Positions 27,491 to 36,013 of a stretch of DNA of 64,000 nt are shown here, one piece after another. Numbering within the stretch: position 1 is the first letter of the stretch; every line of letters starts with the position of its first letter. The DNA lies in contig JANOVV010000044.1 of NCBI GenBank assembly GCA_031417555.1, forward strand, positions 10,610 to 74,609. Reading direction: 5' to 3'. The DNA comes from JADKIH01 sp031417555. GTDB taxonomy: Bacteria; Bacteroidota; Bacteroidia; AKYH767-A; 2013-40CM-41-45. The notes under the pieces were generated by a model, which worked only from the letters and a program-made list of their open reading frames with translations, ran no database searches and was not told where the DNA came from. Both the position numbers and the translations under genes were made by a program.

Positions 27491-27610
27491 ATGAAATCAA
27501 ATAAAAAAATAATAAATGAATTCTCTATTGAAGAATTAGAAACCCGCTTCGAAATGAAAACATGGGAAATAATGATTTGCACAGGTTCTCAATGTCCGAG
27601 TGAATTATGA
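27491..27610 (+). CDS. Putative RiPP precursor peptide 3
   Basis: A 39-residue ORF 89 bp after the second precursor. The leader block is again in register: N9-E10-F11-S-I13-E-E15-L16-E17-T-R19-F20-E21-M22-K23-T24-W25. The tail EIMICTGSQCPSEL has Cys30 and Cys35 plus Thr and Ser, and differs from both other tails. The block EELETRFEMKTW is nearly identical to copy 1 although synonymous codons differ (for example GAA TTA versus GAA CTT), which is evidence of selection on the peptide. About 190 non-coding bases then lead to the first large gene of the cluster. Confidence 0.8.
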   Translation: MKSNKKIINEFSIEELETRFEMKTWEIMICTGSQCPSEL

Positions 27611-27798
27611 TAGTAAAATAAATCAAGCATTTTAGTTGAATAAATAACATTTCTATAAAATAGTCAAATTGTATTAAACAAAATTTATATTTGATGCTTA
27701 TTGATTCTAATTTTATAGAAGTGTTATTTCTTCGAAATAAATTACTCTTATTTCAAAAATATATTCTGCACAACATTTAACTACTAACCCCGATAATT

Positions 27799-28653
27799 AT
27801 GAAAACAAATCTAAAATTATTCTTCCTATTATTATTAATTATCAAAGTTAATTTTTGTATTTCACAAGTCATAGGTAAATGTGTTGATGAATCAGGAGCT
27901 CCTATACCTTTTCTGAATATAGCAATAAAAAAAACATCGCTAGGTACTGTAACAGATGAAAATGGAATTTTTACAATAAATGAAGGTCTTCCTAATAACA
28001 ATGATTCATTAGTCTTTACGCATATTGGATATAAAATGCAAACTATAAGTGCGAATAGAAGAGACACAATAAAAGTTATAATGTTTCCTTCCGAATATCA
28101 ATTAAATGAAGTCAACATAAGACCATCGGATTATATTTATAAAAAAGAAAAAATAGTAGGGACAGAAACTTCTTCTGATCATGTTGTTTTAAGTTTCTCC
28201 AGTCATAATTTAGGTACTGAAATAGGAAAAGTAATCGAAGTCAAAAAAGGGAAAAGATATAAAGTTGAAAAAATAAATTTTCATTTGTCTAAATTCAATT
28301 ATTCAAAATCAACTTTTAGGGTGAACTTTTATAAAATTAATGAGAACAATGTAATTGAAACTGTCAGGGAGAATTATAATGACATTATTAAAGAAGTTTC
28401 GGGTATAGGAATGGTAAAAATAGATGTATCAAATGAAAATCTCGAATTTGAAAATGATTTTTTAGTCTCCATTGAATGGATAGATTTTATTGAAAAAGAA
28501 AGAAATGATCCAAATCTGGAAAAAAATATTTTCTTCAGTTCAACAGTTTTTAGTGGTCCGTTTTATTTAAGAAATAACAACTTATTAAAATGGAAAAAAA
28601 TTGAAGGGAAATTTAATATGGGATTAGGAATTAATTTAAATGTAAAATACTGA
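27799..28653 (+). CDS. Secreted CarboxypepD-regulatory-like protein in the RiPP-like cluster
   Basis: 284 residues with a signal peptide (to about residue 24, VNFCISQ). Residues 25-100 are a carboxypeptidase-regulatory-like domain (VIGKCVDESGAPIPFLNIAI, then LGTVTDENGIFTINEG and FTHIGYKMQTIS). The C-terminal 180 residues form a beta-rich domain (HLSKFNYSKSTFRVNFYKI, LVSIEWIDFIE) that resembles domains found after such regulatory modules in Bacteroidota exported proteins. It is followed 2 bp later by the terpene-cyclase-like gene, so it is in the same operon. It may serve export or outer-membrane handling of the product; this is inference. Confidence 0.78.
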   Translation: MKTNLKLFFLLLLIIKVNFCISQVIGKCVDESGAPIPFLNIAIKKTSLGTVTDENGIFTINEGLPNNNDSLVFTHIGYKMQTISANRRDTIKVIMFPSEYQLNEVNIRPSDYIYKKEKIVGTETSSDHVVLSFSSHNLGTEIGKVIEVKKGKRYKVEKINFHLSKFNYSKSTFRVNFYKINENNVIETVRENYNDIIKEVSGIGMVKIDVSNENLEFENDFLVSIEWIDFIEKERNDPNLEKNIFFSSTVFSGPFYLRNNNLLKWKKIEGKFNMGLGINLNVKY

Positions 28654-28655
28654 GA

Positions 28656-30665
28656 ATGAAAAATAATTTGCCGGATTTTATCAATAATTACAAAGAGTAT
28701 GTAAATACGTTACCCCTATCAAAAGAAATTCTTGCAATACTATCAGAAGAAAATACAATTGATAAGAATCCTTTGTTCTATCTGGAATACGCTTCTTTAT
28801 TTAAAGAGAACTTTAAGTTTAAAGAAGCTTCCAATAAAATCGACAAACTTAATATTGCAGGTTTTTTTTGTTATAAGTATTCGCTGTTAATGGATAATAC
28901 ATTGGATAGTGAATTGAAACAGTCTACCCTTGCATTATCAAATATTTATTTAGAAGAAACGATAAAATTACTAACGGATTTATTTGGCTTAAAGAATAAT
29001 TTTTGGGAGTTTTGGAATTCCAGGAAAAAAGAATTTTACAAAGCATCAGCCTTAGGAAAAGATCTATTTAAAAAAAACGAAGTATTATTGGAAGAGTATG
29101 AAAATTTATGCGATTTTAAATCAGCCATGGGTAAAATTGCTTTAGACTCCTTATTTATTTTGAGTGGATGTGAAAATAAAAACGTTTACGAAAAACTGAT
29201 TGAGTCACATAAACTATTCTCAGTCGGCTTTCAAATTAATGACGATATTGAAGATTTCATCGAAGACTTTGAAAACAAAGATTTCAATTATGCATACTAC
29301 ATATTTTCAAAAAATCATAAAGAAGAAACGGACCACATTACTAATTTAAATAAGCTGCTTTACATCAATGGAACTGCTGTTGAATTATACAAAACATCTC
29401 TCTCCTACTTTTCGAGGGCACTAACAATTGCTTACGAAACAGGTGAAAATAAATGGCATGAAACAATTTCAGGAAAAATTGCAGAAACAAATTCAGCGAT
29501 TGATGCAATAGAAGAATATCTGACAATCTTAAAAACGAAAGTATCGATACGTGAAAATGCAATTAAAACAAATTCATTTGAATATTCCTTCAATTCGGAT
29601 TCAAGGATTGAAAAAGGATTGAAGTATTTAGTAGATGAATGGGAAATTAATTTTCCTGAAGCAAAACATATTATGGTTCTTTCTGATCTTGAAGGATTTC
29701 AAAATAAAGAAACAATTCATACAACCGATATATTTCAAAGAGGCATATTAACAAATAATTTAATTGACATTGCCCGGAATTATAATTTAAACATGTCGAA
29801 AATAATAAATCATGAAATAGATTATTTAGTTGAAAATAGGAACAAAGACGATGTCGGTGGCTGGAGTTACTTCCCAACTGTCAAAGAAATAGCAGCGGAT
29901 GCTGATGATTTGGGTCAGATGATACAGGTATTTAGTAAAGGAAACAGAAAAAATATTATTGATGAATATTGCAAACCTCCGATACGGATATTACTAGAAG
30001 AATGCTATCAAAATTCAACAGGTGGTATTGAGACCTGGATTATTCCTAAAAACAACAGAACAGAAATTCAAAAAAAACAACACGAATTCAATTCAACAAA
30101 ATGGGGATCGGGTCCCGATATTGAGGTAATGGCCAATTTTCTATATGGCTTATCGATTGATAATTATCTAACTTATAAAGACGTAATAGAATCGGGAGTT
30201 AAATATATTTTTAATAACATCGAAGATGGTTTTTTCTGGTATTCGCGGTGGTATTATGGTTGGCTATACGGAACCATGCTATGCGTAAGATTAAGCCTTG
30301 AGCTTTTGAAAAACAATTCTCGGGAAGAAGAGTTTTTTACGAATACTTTATCAAAAATAAAACAGAACATTCTAAATAATCAAAATGATGATGGTGGATG
30401 GTCTATTGTATTTAATGGAAAATCCGATCCCTTAAATACTTCTTTTGCCTTGTATACTCTTATGCAAATGGAAAACCCGGTTGATAAATCCTTGTCAATA
30501 GAAAATGGAGTAGAATACCTTAATAAATCACAAAATCCTGACGGTTCCTGGAATGCAATACAATTTATTAAACCCCGACTCAACGAACCCTACAAAAGTA
30601 AAGTAATAACTACAAGTTATGTTTTAAATTCATTGACATTATATAATGGAAGATATATTAATTAA
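28656..30665 (+). CDS. Fusion of isoprenyl-diphosphate-synthase-like and class II terpene-cyclase-like domains
   Basis: 669 residues with no signal peptide. Residues about 30-300 are all-helical and carry two Asp-rich sites at the spacing of trans-isoprenyl diphosphate synthases: a degenerate first site at 80-84 (DNTLD) and a canonical second, DDIED, at 196-200. Residues about 315-669 look like an alpha/alpha-barrel cyclase: DADD at 415-418 fits the class II DxDD acid motif, and three QW-like repeats occur (KDDVGGW at 397-403, QNDDGGW at 576-582, QNPDGSW at 626-632). It could prenylate and cyclise a group on a peptide, or make a free terpenoid. It overlaps the next gene by 20 bp. Confidence 0.75.
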   Translation: MKNNLPDFINNYKEYVNTLPLSKEILAILSEENTIDKNPLFYLEYASLFKENFKFKEASNKIDKLNIAGFFCYKYSLLMDNTLDSELKQSTLALSNIYLEETIKLLTDLFGLKNNFWEFWNSRKKEFYKASALGKDLFKKNEVLLEEYENLCDFKSAMGKIALDSLFILSGCENKNVYEKLIESHKLFSVGFQINDDIEDFIEDFENKDFNYAYYIFSKNHKEETDHITNLNKLLYINGTAVELYKTSLSYFSRALTIAYETGENKWHETISGKIAETNSAIDAIEEYLTILKTKVSIRENAIKTNSFEYSFNSDSRIEKGLKYLVDEWEINFPEAKHIMVLSDLEGFQNKETIHTTDIFQRGILTNNLIDIARNYNLNMSKIINHEIDYLVENRNKDDVGGWSYFPTVKEIAADADDLGQMIQVFSKGNRKNIIDEYCKPPIRILLEECYQNSTGGIETWIIPKNNRTEIQKKQHEFNSTKWGSGPDIEVMANFLYGLSIDNYLTYKDVIESGVKYIFNNIEDGFFWYSRWYYGWLYGTMLCVRLSLELLKNNSREEEFFTNTLSKIKQNILNNQNDDGGWSIVFNGKSDPLNTSFALYTLMQMENPVDKSLSIENGVEYLNKSQNPDGSWNAIQFIKPRLNEPYKSKVITTSYVLNSLTLYNGRYIN

Positions 30666-31842
30666 TAGAATTCCTAAAATAAATGAAGATGTAATTATTC
30701 ATAATCGGGATAATGAATATATTGTTGCTTTCAAAAATAATAACTGTCACTTAAAAATTGATTCCAATGTTTATCAGTTAATAAACTGTATAGATAATAT
30801 CAAAAGTTTATCAGAAATTGTAATTGAGTTTAACAATCATTTTGAAACCAAAATAGATAATGAATTGGCTTATGATATCTTGTATAATAAACTAGGATAC
30901 TATAACATCATTGAAAGCGATGTTGAAAAATTTGATTCAGGCAAGTCACCCTCCTATCTAAAATTAAACATAATTCTGATTAATAATAAAATCAATAAAA
31001 TTATTGCCAGACCATTTCTATTTCTTTTTAAAAATCCATTATTAATATTAGTAGTGATATTTTGCTTCACAACTATTCTATTTACGGTAGTATCGCAGTA
31101 TTCACATATACTAAGTGTTTTAAAACAAGTACCACCGCAATATTTTTTTATCTATCTGGTTTTAATGATAGCCAGCAGTTTGCTACATGAAATCGGTCAT
31201 TCTGCAGCCACTTATCAGTTTGGAGGAAAACACGGTGGTATTGGTATTGGTTTTTATTTATTTACTCCAGTTCTCTATTCTGATGTTTCGGATGCCTGGA
31301 ATTTCAATACTCATAAAAGGATAATCGTGAATCTTGCAGGAATCTATTTTGAATTAATATTTAGCACAATAATAATTTTAGCAGCAATTTTAACAGGTAT
31401 TGAATCATTACTTATTTTACCTTCTATAATTTTCGTAAAAACCCTATTCAATTTAAATCCATTTTTCCGGACAGACGGATATTGGATTTTATCAGATCTT
31501 ATCAGGGCTCCGGGATTACGACTTGAATCAAATATGATTTTAAAGTCATTTTTTATCAACCCAAAATTAATTAACTATTCTAAGAGAAATATCTTTTTTA
31601 TTATTTATGCTTTAATTAGCAACGGCCTTATTTTAATTTTCTTAATAACACTTTTTATTATTTACCCAAATTCATTAATCACTTTTCCGAACGATTTATA
31701 TAACCAATTGAGCATATTAACAAGTAACAATATAAAATTCGACATTGTTAATTTCTCCAAATTATTATTACCATTTACATTTTATTTTTTGCTGATCCGA
31801 TTGCTATTTTCACTCCTAAAAAAAATAAAAAAAAGACCTTAG
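30646..31842 (+). CDS. PqqD-like domain fused to M50-type membrane metalloprotease
   Basis: 398 residues. Residues 1-92 look like a PqqD/RRE-type winged helix (IVAFKNNNCHLKIDSNVYQL, then IDNIKSLSEIVIEFNNHF), the fold that binds RiPP leader peptides. The rest is an integral membrane protein of about seven helices. His181-Glu-Ile-Gly-His185 and the distal NPFFRTDG motif (Asn271, Asp277) form the zinc site of site-2-protease-like M50 peptidases. Related YydH-type proteases act in peptide-processing clusters. It likely recognises the precursor leaders and cleaves or exports them. Its start overlaps the cyclase-like gene's end by 20 bp. Confidence 0.82.
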   Translation: MEDILINRIPKINEDVIIHNRDNEYIVAFKNNNCHLKIDSNVYQLINCIDNIKSLSEIVIEFNNHFETKIDNELAYDILYNKLGYYNIIESDVEKFDSGKSPSYLKLNIILINNKINKIIARPFLFLFKNPLLILVVIFCFTTILFTVVSQYSHILSVLKQVPPQYFFIYLVLMIASSLLHEIGHSAATYQFGGKHGGIGIGFYLFTPVLYSDVSDAWNFNTHKRIIVNLAGIYFELIFSTIIILAAILTGIESLLILPSIIFVKTLFNLNPFFRTDGYWILSDLIRAPGLRLESNMILKSFFINPKLINYSKRNIFFIIYALISNGLILIFLITLFIIYPNSLITFPNDLYNQLSILTSNNIKFDIVNFSKLLLPFTFYFLLIRLLFSLLKKIKKRP

Positions 31843-31847
31843 TTAAA

Positions 31848-32759
31848 ATGCTTATACAAATCATTAAAAAAAAATATATTTTACAGTTATTAATAATTTT
31901 AATAGCATCTACATTTTTTTTGTCGGTAATAGGAAAATATTTTGATTTAGATGCTTTTAAAAAAAACATGTTAATGTATGGACTCCCATCATTTACAGCT
32001 TATATAATCCTAATCATAGAAACTTTTTTTGCATTAAGCTTTATGTTTCTTCTCTTTTTAAAAAAAACATCTGCTGCTTCCACTCTATTTCTTATTTTAA
32101 TGACTATAATATATGCAATAGGGCATTTTCATTTTAAAATTAGTTCATGTGCTTGTTTTGGAATTATAGAATTTTTAAATCCTGCCAATTTTATTCTGTT
32201 TTTAATTAAAAATTTAGCGCTGATAATTGCTTCTATCTTGATCTATAAAAACAGTCCGTTGAATGATACAAAAATTCGGCTTAAGAGGTTTCTGACAATT
32301 TTAGCAACATTGACAATTTCTTTTTTTGCAATAAAATATAATGAATACTATTTTGATAATTATTCCAGAAATAAGATCGGCGTTCCGATAAAAGAATTAA
32401 ATATTAATTTGAATGAAATTAAAAACGCTGATTACCTTTTCGTTTTTTCACCTGTTTGCAGTCATTGTTTAGAAGCAATTCCAAAAATTAATTCAATAAA
32501 TAAAAAATACCCGATAAAATTAGTTGGAGTTACAATAGACTCAATGGAAAAAGAGTTAAAAAATGTTGAGTCAGACTTGCATATAAACTTCAAAGTAATC
32601 AAAATAAATAAAAAAATATTTAACGAACTGACAAAACTAGTTCCGGTTATTTATCAAATCAAAAACGATACTATTCAAGACAGTTTTAACACTGATGAAT
32701 TATTGGTAAATATAATATCTCAAAAGAAGAAAAATGTAGTAAACCATTTTCCTGATTGA
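31848..32759 (+). CDS. MauE/DoxX-type membrane protein fused to a thioredoxin-like domain
   Basis: 303 residues. Four membrane helices span about 10-133 and include Cys101-Ala-Cys103-Phe-Gly, a motif of MauE-type proteins that help form disulfides. A further helix (about 147-163) leads to a thioredoxin-like domain at 180-300 with Cys204-Ser-His-Cys207 (FSPVCSHCLEAIPKIN). The topology suggests electron or disulfide exchange across the inner membrane. The start is 6 bp after the protease stop, and the gene closes the operon. It may set the redox state of the Cys-containing precursors 1 and 3 or of the exported machinery; this is inference. Confidence 0.82.
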   Translation: MLIQIIKKKYILQLLIILIASTFFLSVIGKYFDLDAFKKNMLMYGLPSFTAYIILIIETFFALSFMFLLFLKKTSAASTLFLILMTIIYAIGHFHFKISSCACFGIIEFLNPANFILFLIKNLALIIASILIYKNSPLNDTKIRLKRFLTILATLTISFFAIKYNEYYFDNYSRNKIGVPIKELNINLNEIKNADYLFVFSPVCSHCLEAIPKINSINKKYPIKLVGVTIDSMEKELKNVESDLHINFKVIKINKKIFNELTKLVPVIYQIKNDTIQDSFNTDELLVNIISQKKKNVVNHFPD

Positions 32760-32762
32760 AAA

Positions 32763-34013
32763 CTATTTCAGTTCAAGCTTTCTCAATTTCGGCATCCATA
32801 TCATAGTTGCCCCAACCGATGCAAGTGCTACGCCGCCGCCGATAATTACCGAAGGAATTAATCCTAAAAGCTTGGCAGCGAAACCCGATTCAAAAGCACC
32901 GATTTCATTCGACGAACTTATAAACATGGTACTTACCGATGCAACTCTTCCACGCATTTCATCCGGTGTATAGAGTTGTAAAATAGTTGAACGAATAACA
33001 ACGCTTACGTTGTCAAATACACCGCTGACTGCAAGAATAATCAGAGATAAGTAAAAATCTCTGCTCAATGCAAAGAAAATCATACACAAAGAAAATCCTG
33101 CTACACAAAACAATAATTTTTTTCCTGTATTTTTTAATGGCGGATGCTTGGTCATATACAATGCAATCAAAACAGAACCAACAAAAGGTGCAGCTCTTAA
33201 AAAACCAAATCCTTGCTCGCCAACATGAAGAATTTCGCTGGCAAAAACAGGAAGCAATGCCGTTGCGCCGCCGAATAGAACGGCAATAAGATCAAGCAAC
33301 ATAGCACCAAAAATCATCTGATTGCCAAATACAAAATGAATTCCCTGACGGATACTGACCAACATTCCTTCTTCCCTTAAAACTTTCCGTAGAGGTTGAG
33401 GTGATATTCTGACTATCTGCAAAAATCCAATTAACAAAAATCCAATTACTATAGAATAAGTAATAGTTTTTCCAAAAAAGCCAAGCAATAATCCACCACC
33501 AGCTGAACCTAATACAACCGCTATATGCCAAAAGGTAGAATTCCAGGCCGATGAATTGGCATAAGCTTCTCTGGGAACCACCTGAGACATTAATGGCATT
33601 TGGGCCGGACTATAAAACCCTCTGAGTAAACCGACACAAAACATAATACCATAAAAAGGTAAAGCAGACGTTGAAGTGATGCCATTGCTTTCATAATAAT
33701 AAGTAATTCCTAACAAAGCTGCACTGCAAAGTAATTGTGCGGCCATTACGATGATAATTATTTTTCTTCTGTCATTTCTATCAGCAACATATCCTCCAAA
33801 TAAAGCAAGTCCAACTGCTGGAATTGCTTCTGCAAGCCCTAGCAATCCCAATGATAAATAATCATGTGTTATCTGAAAAACATGCCAGCTAAGCACAACA
33901 AATTGAATCTGCAAAGCAAGAGTAAGCATGAATTTGGAAAAAATAAACCGACGGAAGTCAACAAATTGAAATGCATGAAATGAAGACTCGTTTTTAATAT
34001 ACTTACTTATCAT
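32763..34013 (-). CDS. MFS transporter, EntS/DHA3-like
   Basis: 416 residues with about 12 membrane helices. The typical MFS loop between helices 2 and 3 is present as GGYVADRNDRRKIII, and a second, weaker copy occurs in the C-terminal half (GRVASVSTMFISSSNEIGAFESG). The overall pattern (FMLTLALQIQFVVLSWHVF, LSLGLLGLAEAIPAVGLALF) resembles the enterobactin exporter EntS family, which exports drugs or siderophores. Its stop faces the end of the RiPP-like operon 4 bp away. Because it is convergent, membership in that cluster is uncertain, but it might export its product. Confidence 0.87.
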   Translation of the reverse strand: MISKYIKNESSFHAFQFVDFRRFIFSKFMLTLALQIQFVVLSWHVFQITHDYLSLGLLGLAEAIPAVGLALFGGYVADRNDRRKIIIIVMAAQLLCSAALLGITYYYESNGITSTSALPFYGIMFCVGLLRGFYSPAQMPLMSQVVPREAYANSSAWNSTFWHIAVVLGSAGGGLLLGFFGKTITYSIVIGFLLIGFLQIVRISPQPLRKVLREEGMLVSIRQGIHFVFGNQMIFGAMLLDLIAVLFGGATALLPVFASEILHVGEQGFGFLRAAPFVGSVLIALYMTKHPPLKNTGKKLLFCVAGFSLCMIFFALSRDFYLSLIILAVSGVFDNVSVVIRSTILQLYTPDEMRGRVASVSTMFISSSNEIGAFESGFAAKLLGLIPSVIIGGGVALASVGATMIWMPKLRKLELK

Positions 34014-34091
34014 ATTTACAAAGGAAACGAGTGATTGTTAAATTTTACTATCAAAAAAATAAATTTATAAACAAATATTTGAGACGAACGT

Positions 34092-35984
34092 TTAAATACC
34101 AAGTTCTGAAAGTTCAAGCCATCTCATTGACTTTTCTTCCACTTCACTGATAATTTGCTGCATCCGAAATGCCCAATCCTTTATTTGAATATGATCGCCA
34201 TTTCCACTGCTTAGCTTATCAGTAAGCAGAGCCTTCTCTTCTTCCAGTTTTGCAATATCTTTTTCAAGATTTTCGTACTCAAGTTTTTCCTTGTAAGTAA
34301 ATTTCTTTTTAGGTTGTGCCTTATTCAGAGAATCCGCTTTGTCAGCCGCAGAGCGTAAATTTTTTTCTTTTGCTATAGCTTTTTCCTTTTCATCGACCTC
34401 CATTCTGTATTCAGAATATCTTCCATTATAATCACGAATGTTACCATCGCCTTCGAAAATAAAAAGGTGATCAATTAGCTTATCCATGAAATAACGATCG
34501 TGAGAAACAACCAGAAGACAACCTTTGTAACTGAGTAAAAAATCTTCAAGAATGTTTAATGTTAAAAGATCCAAATCGTTTGTTGGCTCATCAAGAATAA
34601 GGAAATTAGGATTTTTAATTAAAACTGTCAGGAGATGAAGTCTTCTTTTCTCGCCTCCGCTGAGTTTCGAATAATATGTAAAATGCATTTCCGGAGGAAA
34701 CTGGAAAAGTTGAAGAAATTGCGATGCAGATACCTTTGATCCATTACTCAACTGAATGACTTCAGCAAAATCCTTCACTATTTCAATTACTCTTTTATCT
34801 TCTTTTGGTTCGAGGCCTTGTTGAGAATAATATCCAAAGACAATGGTATCTCCTATATTTATTTTTCCCGTATCAGGCAATTCCATTCCTGTAATCATAT
34901 TCAGAAAAGTAGTTTTGCCTGCACCATTTTTACCAACGATGCCAATTCTTTCGCCGGTACGAAATGTATAATCAAAAGCTTTTATAAGATGTAAGTCGTC
35001 GAAAGATTTATACACCTTTTTCATTTCGATAACCTTTCCTCCTATGCGATTCATTTTCACATCCAGGTTAATGCCTTCTTCTTTTTTTCTTCCGGCAGCT
35101 TTATCTTTCAACTCATAAAACGAATCGATTCGTGCTTTTGATTTAGTTCCCCGAGCTTTTGGCATTCTGCGCATCCATTCCAATTCCGTGCGCATGATAT
35201 TTCGTGCTTTGTCTTTTTCACGCGTTTCATTAAACTCTCTTTCTGCTTTTTTCTCCAGAAAATAAGAATAATTTCCTTCATATAAATACAAATCGCCGTG
35301 ATCGAGTTCGATTATTTTATTGGTTATGTTCTCTAAAAAATATCTGTCATGCGTAACGAGCAACACTGCAAGCTGAGAACGAGTTAAGAAATCTTCGAGC
35401 CACTCAACCATTTCCACATCCAAGTGATTCGTTGGTTCATCCATCAATATAAGGTCAGCAGGATCGATAAGTGCTTTTGCTAAAGCGATACGTTTTTTTT
35501 GTCCGCCCGACAATTGCCTGACCGGTTGATCGAGTTGATGAATATTTAATTTGGATAAAACTTGTCTGACTCTAAGTTCATAATCCCAGGCGCCGGCATT
35601 GTCGATAAGAGATGAAAGCCGCTGCAATTCATTTTGCAATTCGGTGGTTGGATGGAGTTGCACTTTTTCGAGCACGTCTTCATAATCACGCATTAGTTGA
35701 ACCGAAGGATTGTTGTAATCGAATATTGTCTCTAAAATTGTTTTATCAGGATCCATGTATGGTTCCTGTTCGAGGTATTCGATATGTATATTTTTTCTAA
35801 AAGTGACTAATCCGCTATCTGGTGTGTCTTTTCCGGAAAGAATACGCATGAGAGTAGTTTTCCCGGAACCATTTCTGGCGATGAGAGCAATTTTTTCTCC
35901 CCTCGAAATTCCAAAGCTGAGATTTTCAAAAAGCAATTTCTCGCCATACGATTTGGTGAGATTTTCAACTGATAAAATATTCAT
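34092..35984 (-). CDS. ABC-F family ATPase, Uup-like
   Basis: 630 residues with two ABC domains and no membrane segments. The first has Walker A ARNGSGKTTL (an Ala replaces the usual first Gly), LSGGQKKRIALAKAL and LMDEPTNHLD; the second has GKNGAGKTTF, LSGGEKRRLHLL and LILDEPTNDLD. The roughly 80-residue linker between them and the C-terminal coiled coil (LNKAQPKKKFTYKEKLEYEN onward) are those of Uup-type ABC-F proteins, which act on ribosomes or on DNA branch structures. It is probably a single-gene unit; a CarD/Tudor-like gene lies 29 bp upstream on the same strand. Confidence 0.92.
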   Translation of the reverse strand: MNILSVENLTKSYGEKLLFENLSFGISRGEKIALIARNGSGKTTLMRILSGKDTPDSGLVTFRKNIHIEYLEQEPYMDPDKTILETIFDYNNPSVQLMRDYEDVLEKVQLHPTTELQNELQRLSSLIDNAGAWDYELRVRQVLSKLNIHQLDQPVRQLSGGQKKRIALAKALIDPADLILMDEPTNHLDVEMVEWLEDFLTRSQLAVLLVTHDRYFLENITNKIIELDHGDLYLYEGNYSYFLEKKAEREFNETREKDKARNIMRTELEWMRRMPKARGTKSKARIDSFYELKDKAAGRKKEEGINLDVKMNRIGGKVIEMKKVYKSFDDLHLIKAFDYTFRTGERIGIVGKNGAGKTTFLNMITGMELPDTGKINIGDTIVFGYYSQQGLEPKEDKRVIEIVKDFAEVIQLSNGSKVSASQFLQLFQFPPEMHFTYYSKLSGGEKRRLHLLTVLIKNPNFLILDEPTNDLDLLTLNILEDFLLSYKGCLLVVSHDRYFMDKLIDHLFIFEGDGNIRDYNGRYSEYRMEVDEKEKAIAKEKNLRSAADKADSLNKAQPKKKFTYKEKLEYENLEKDIAKLEEEKALLTDKLSSGNGDHIQIKDWAFRMQQIISEVEEKSMRWLELSELGI

Positions 35985-36013
35985 ACATGATTTTACTTCT
36001 TTTAAAAGAAAGA

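Noticed and set aside
27099..27610. Reading the three peptides as class I lanthipeptide precursors
   Set aside because: One tail has no Cys and no lanthionine dehydratase (LanB) or cyclase (LanC) gene is in the cluster, so a lanthipeptide reading is not supported.
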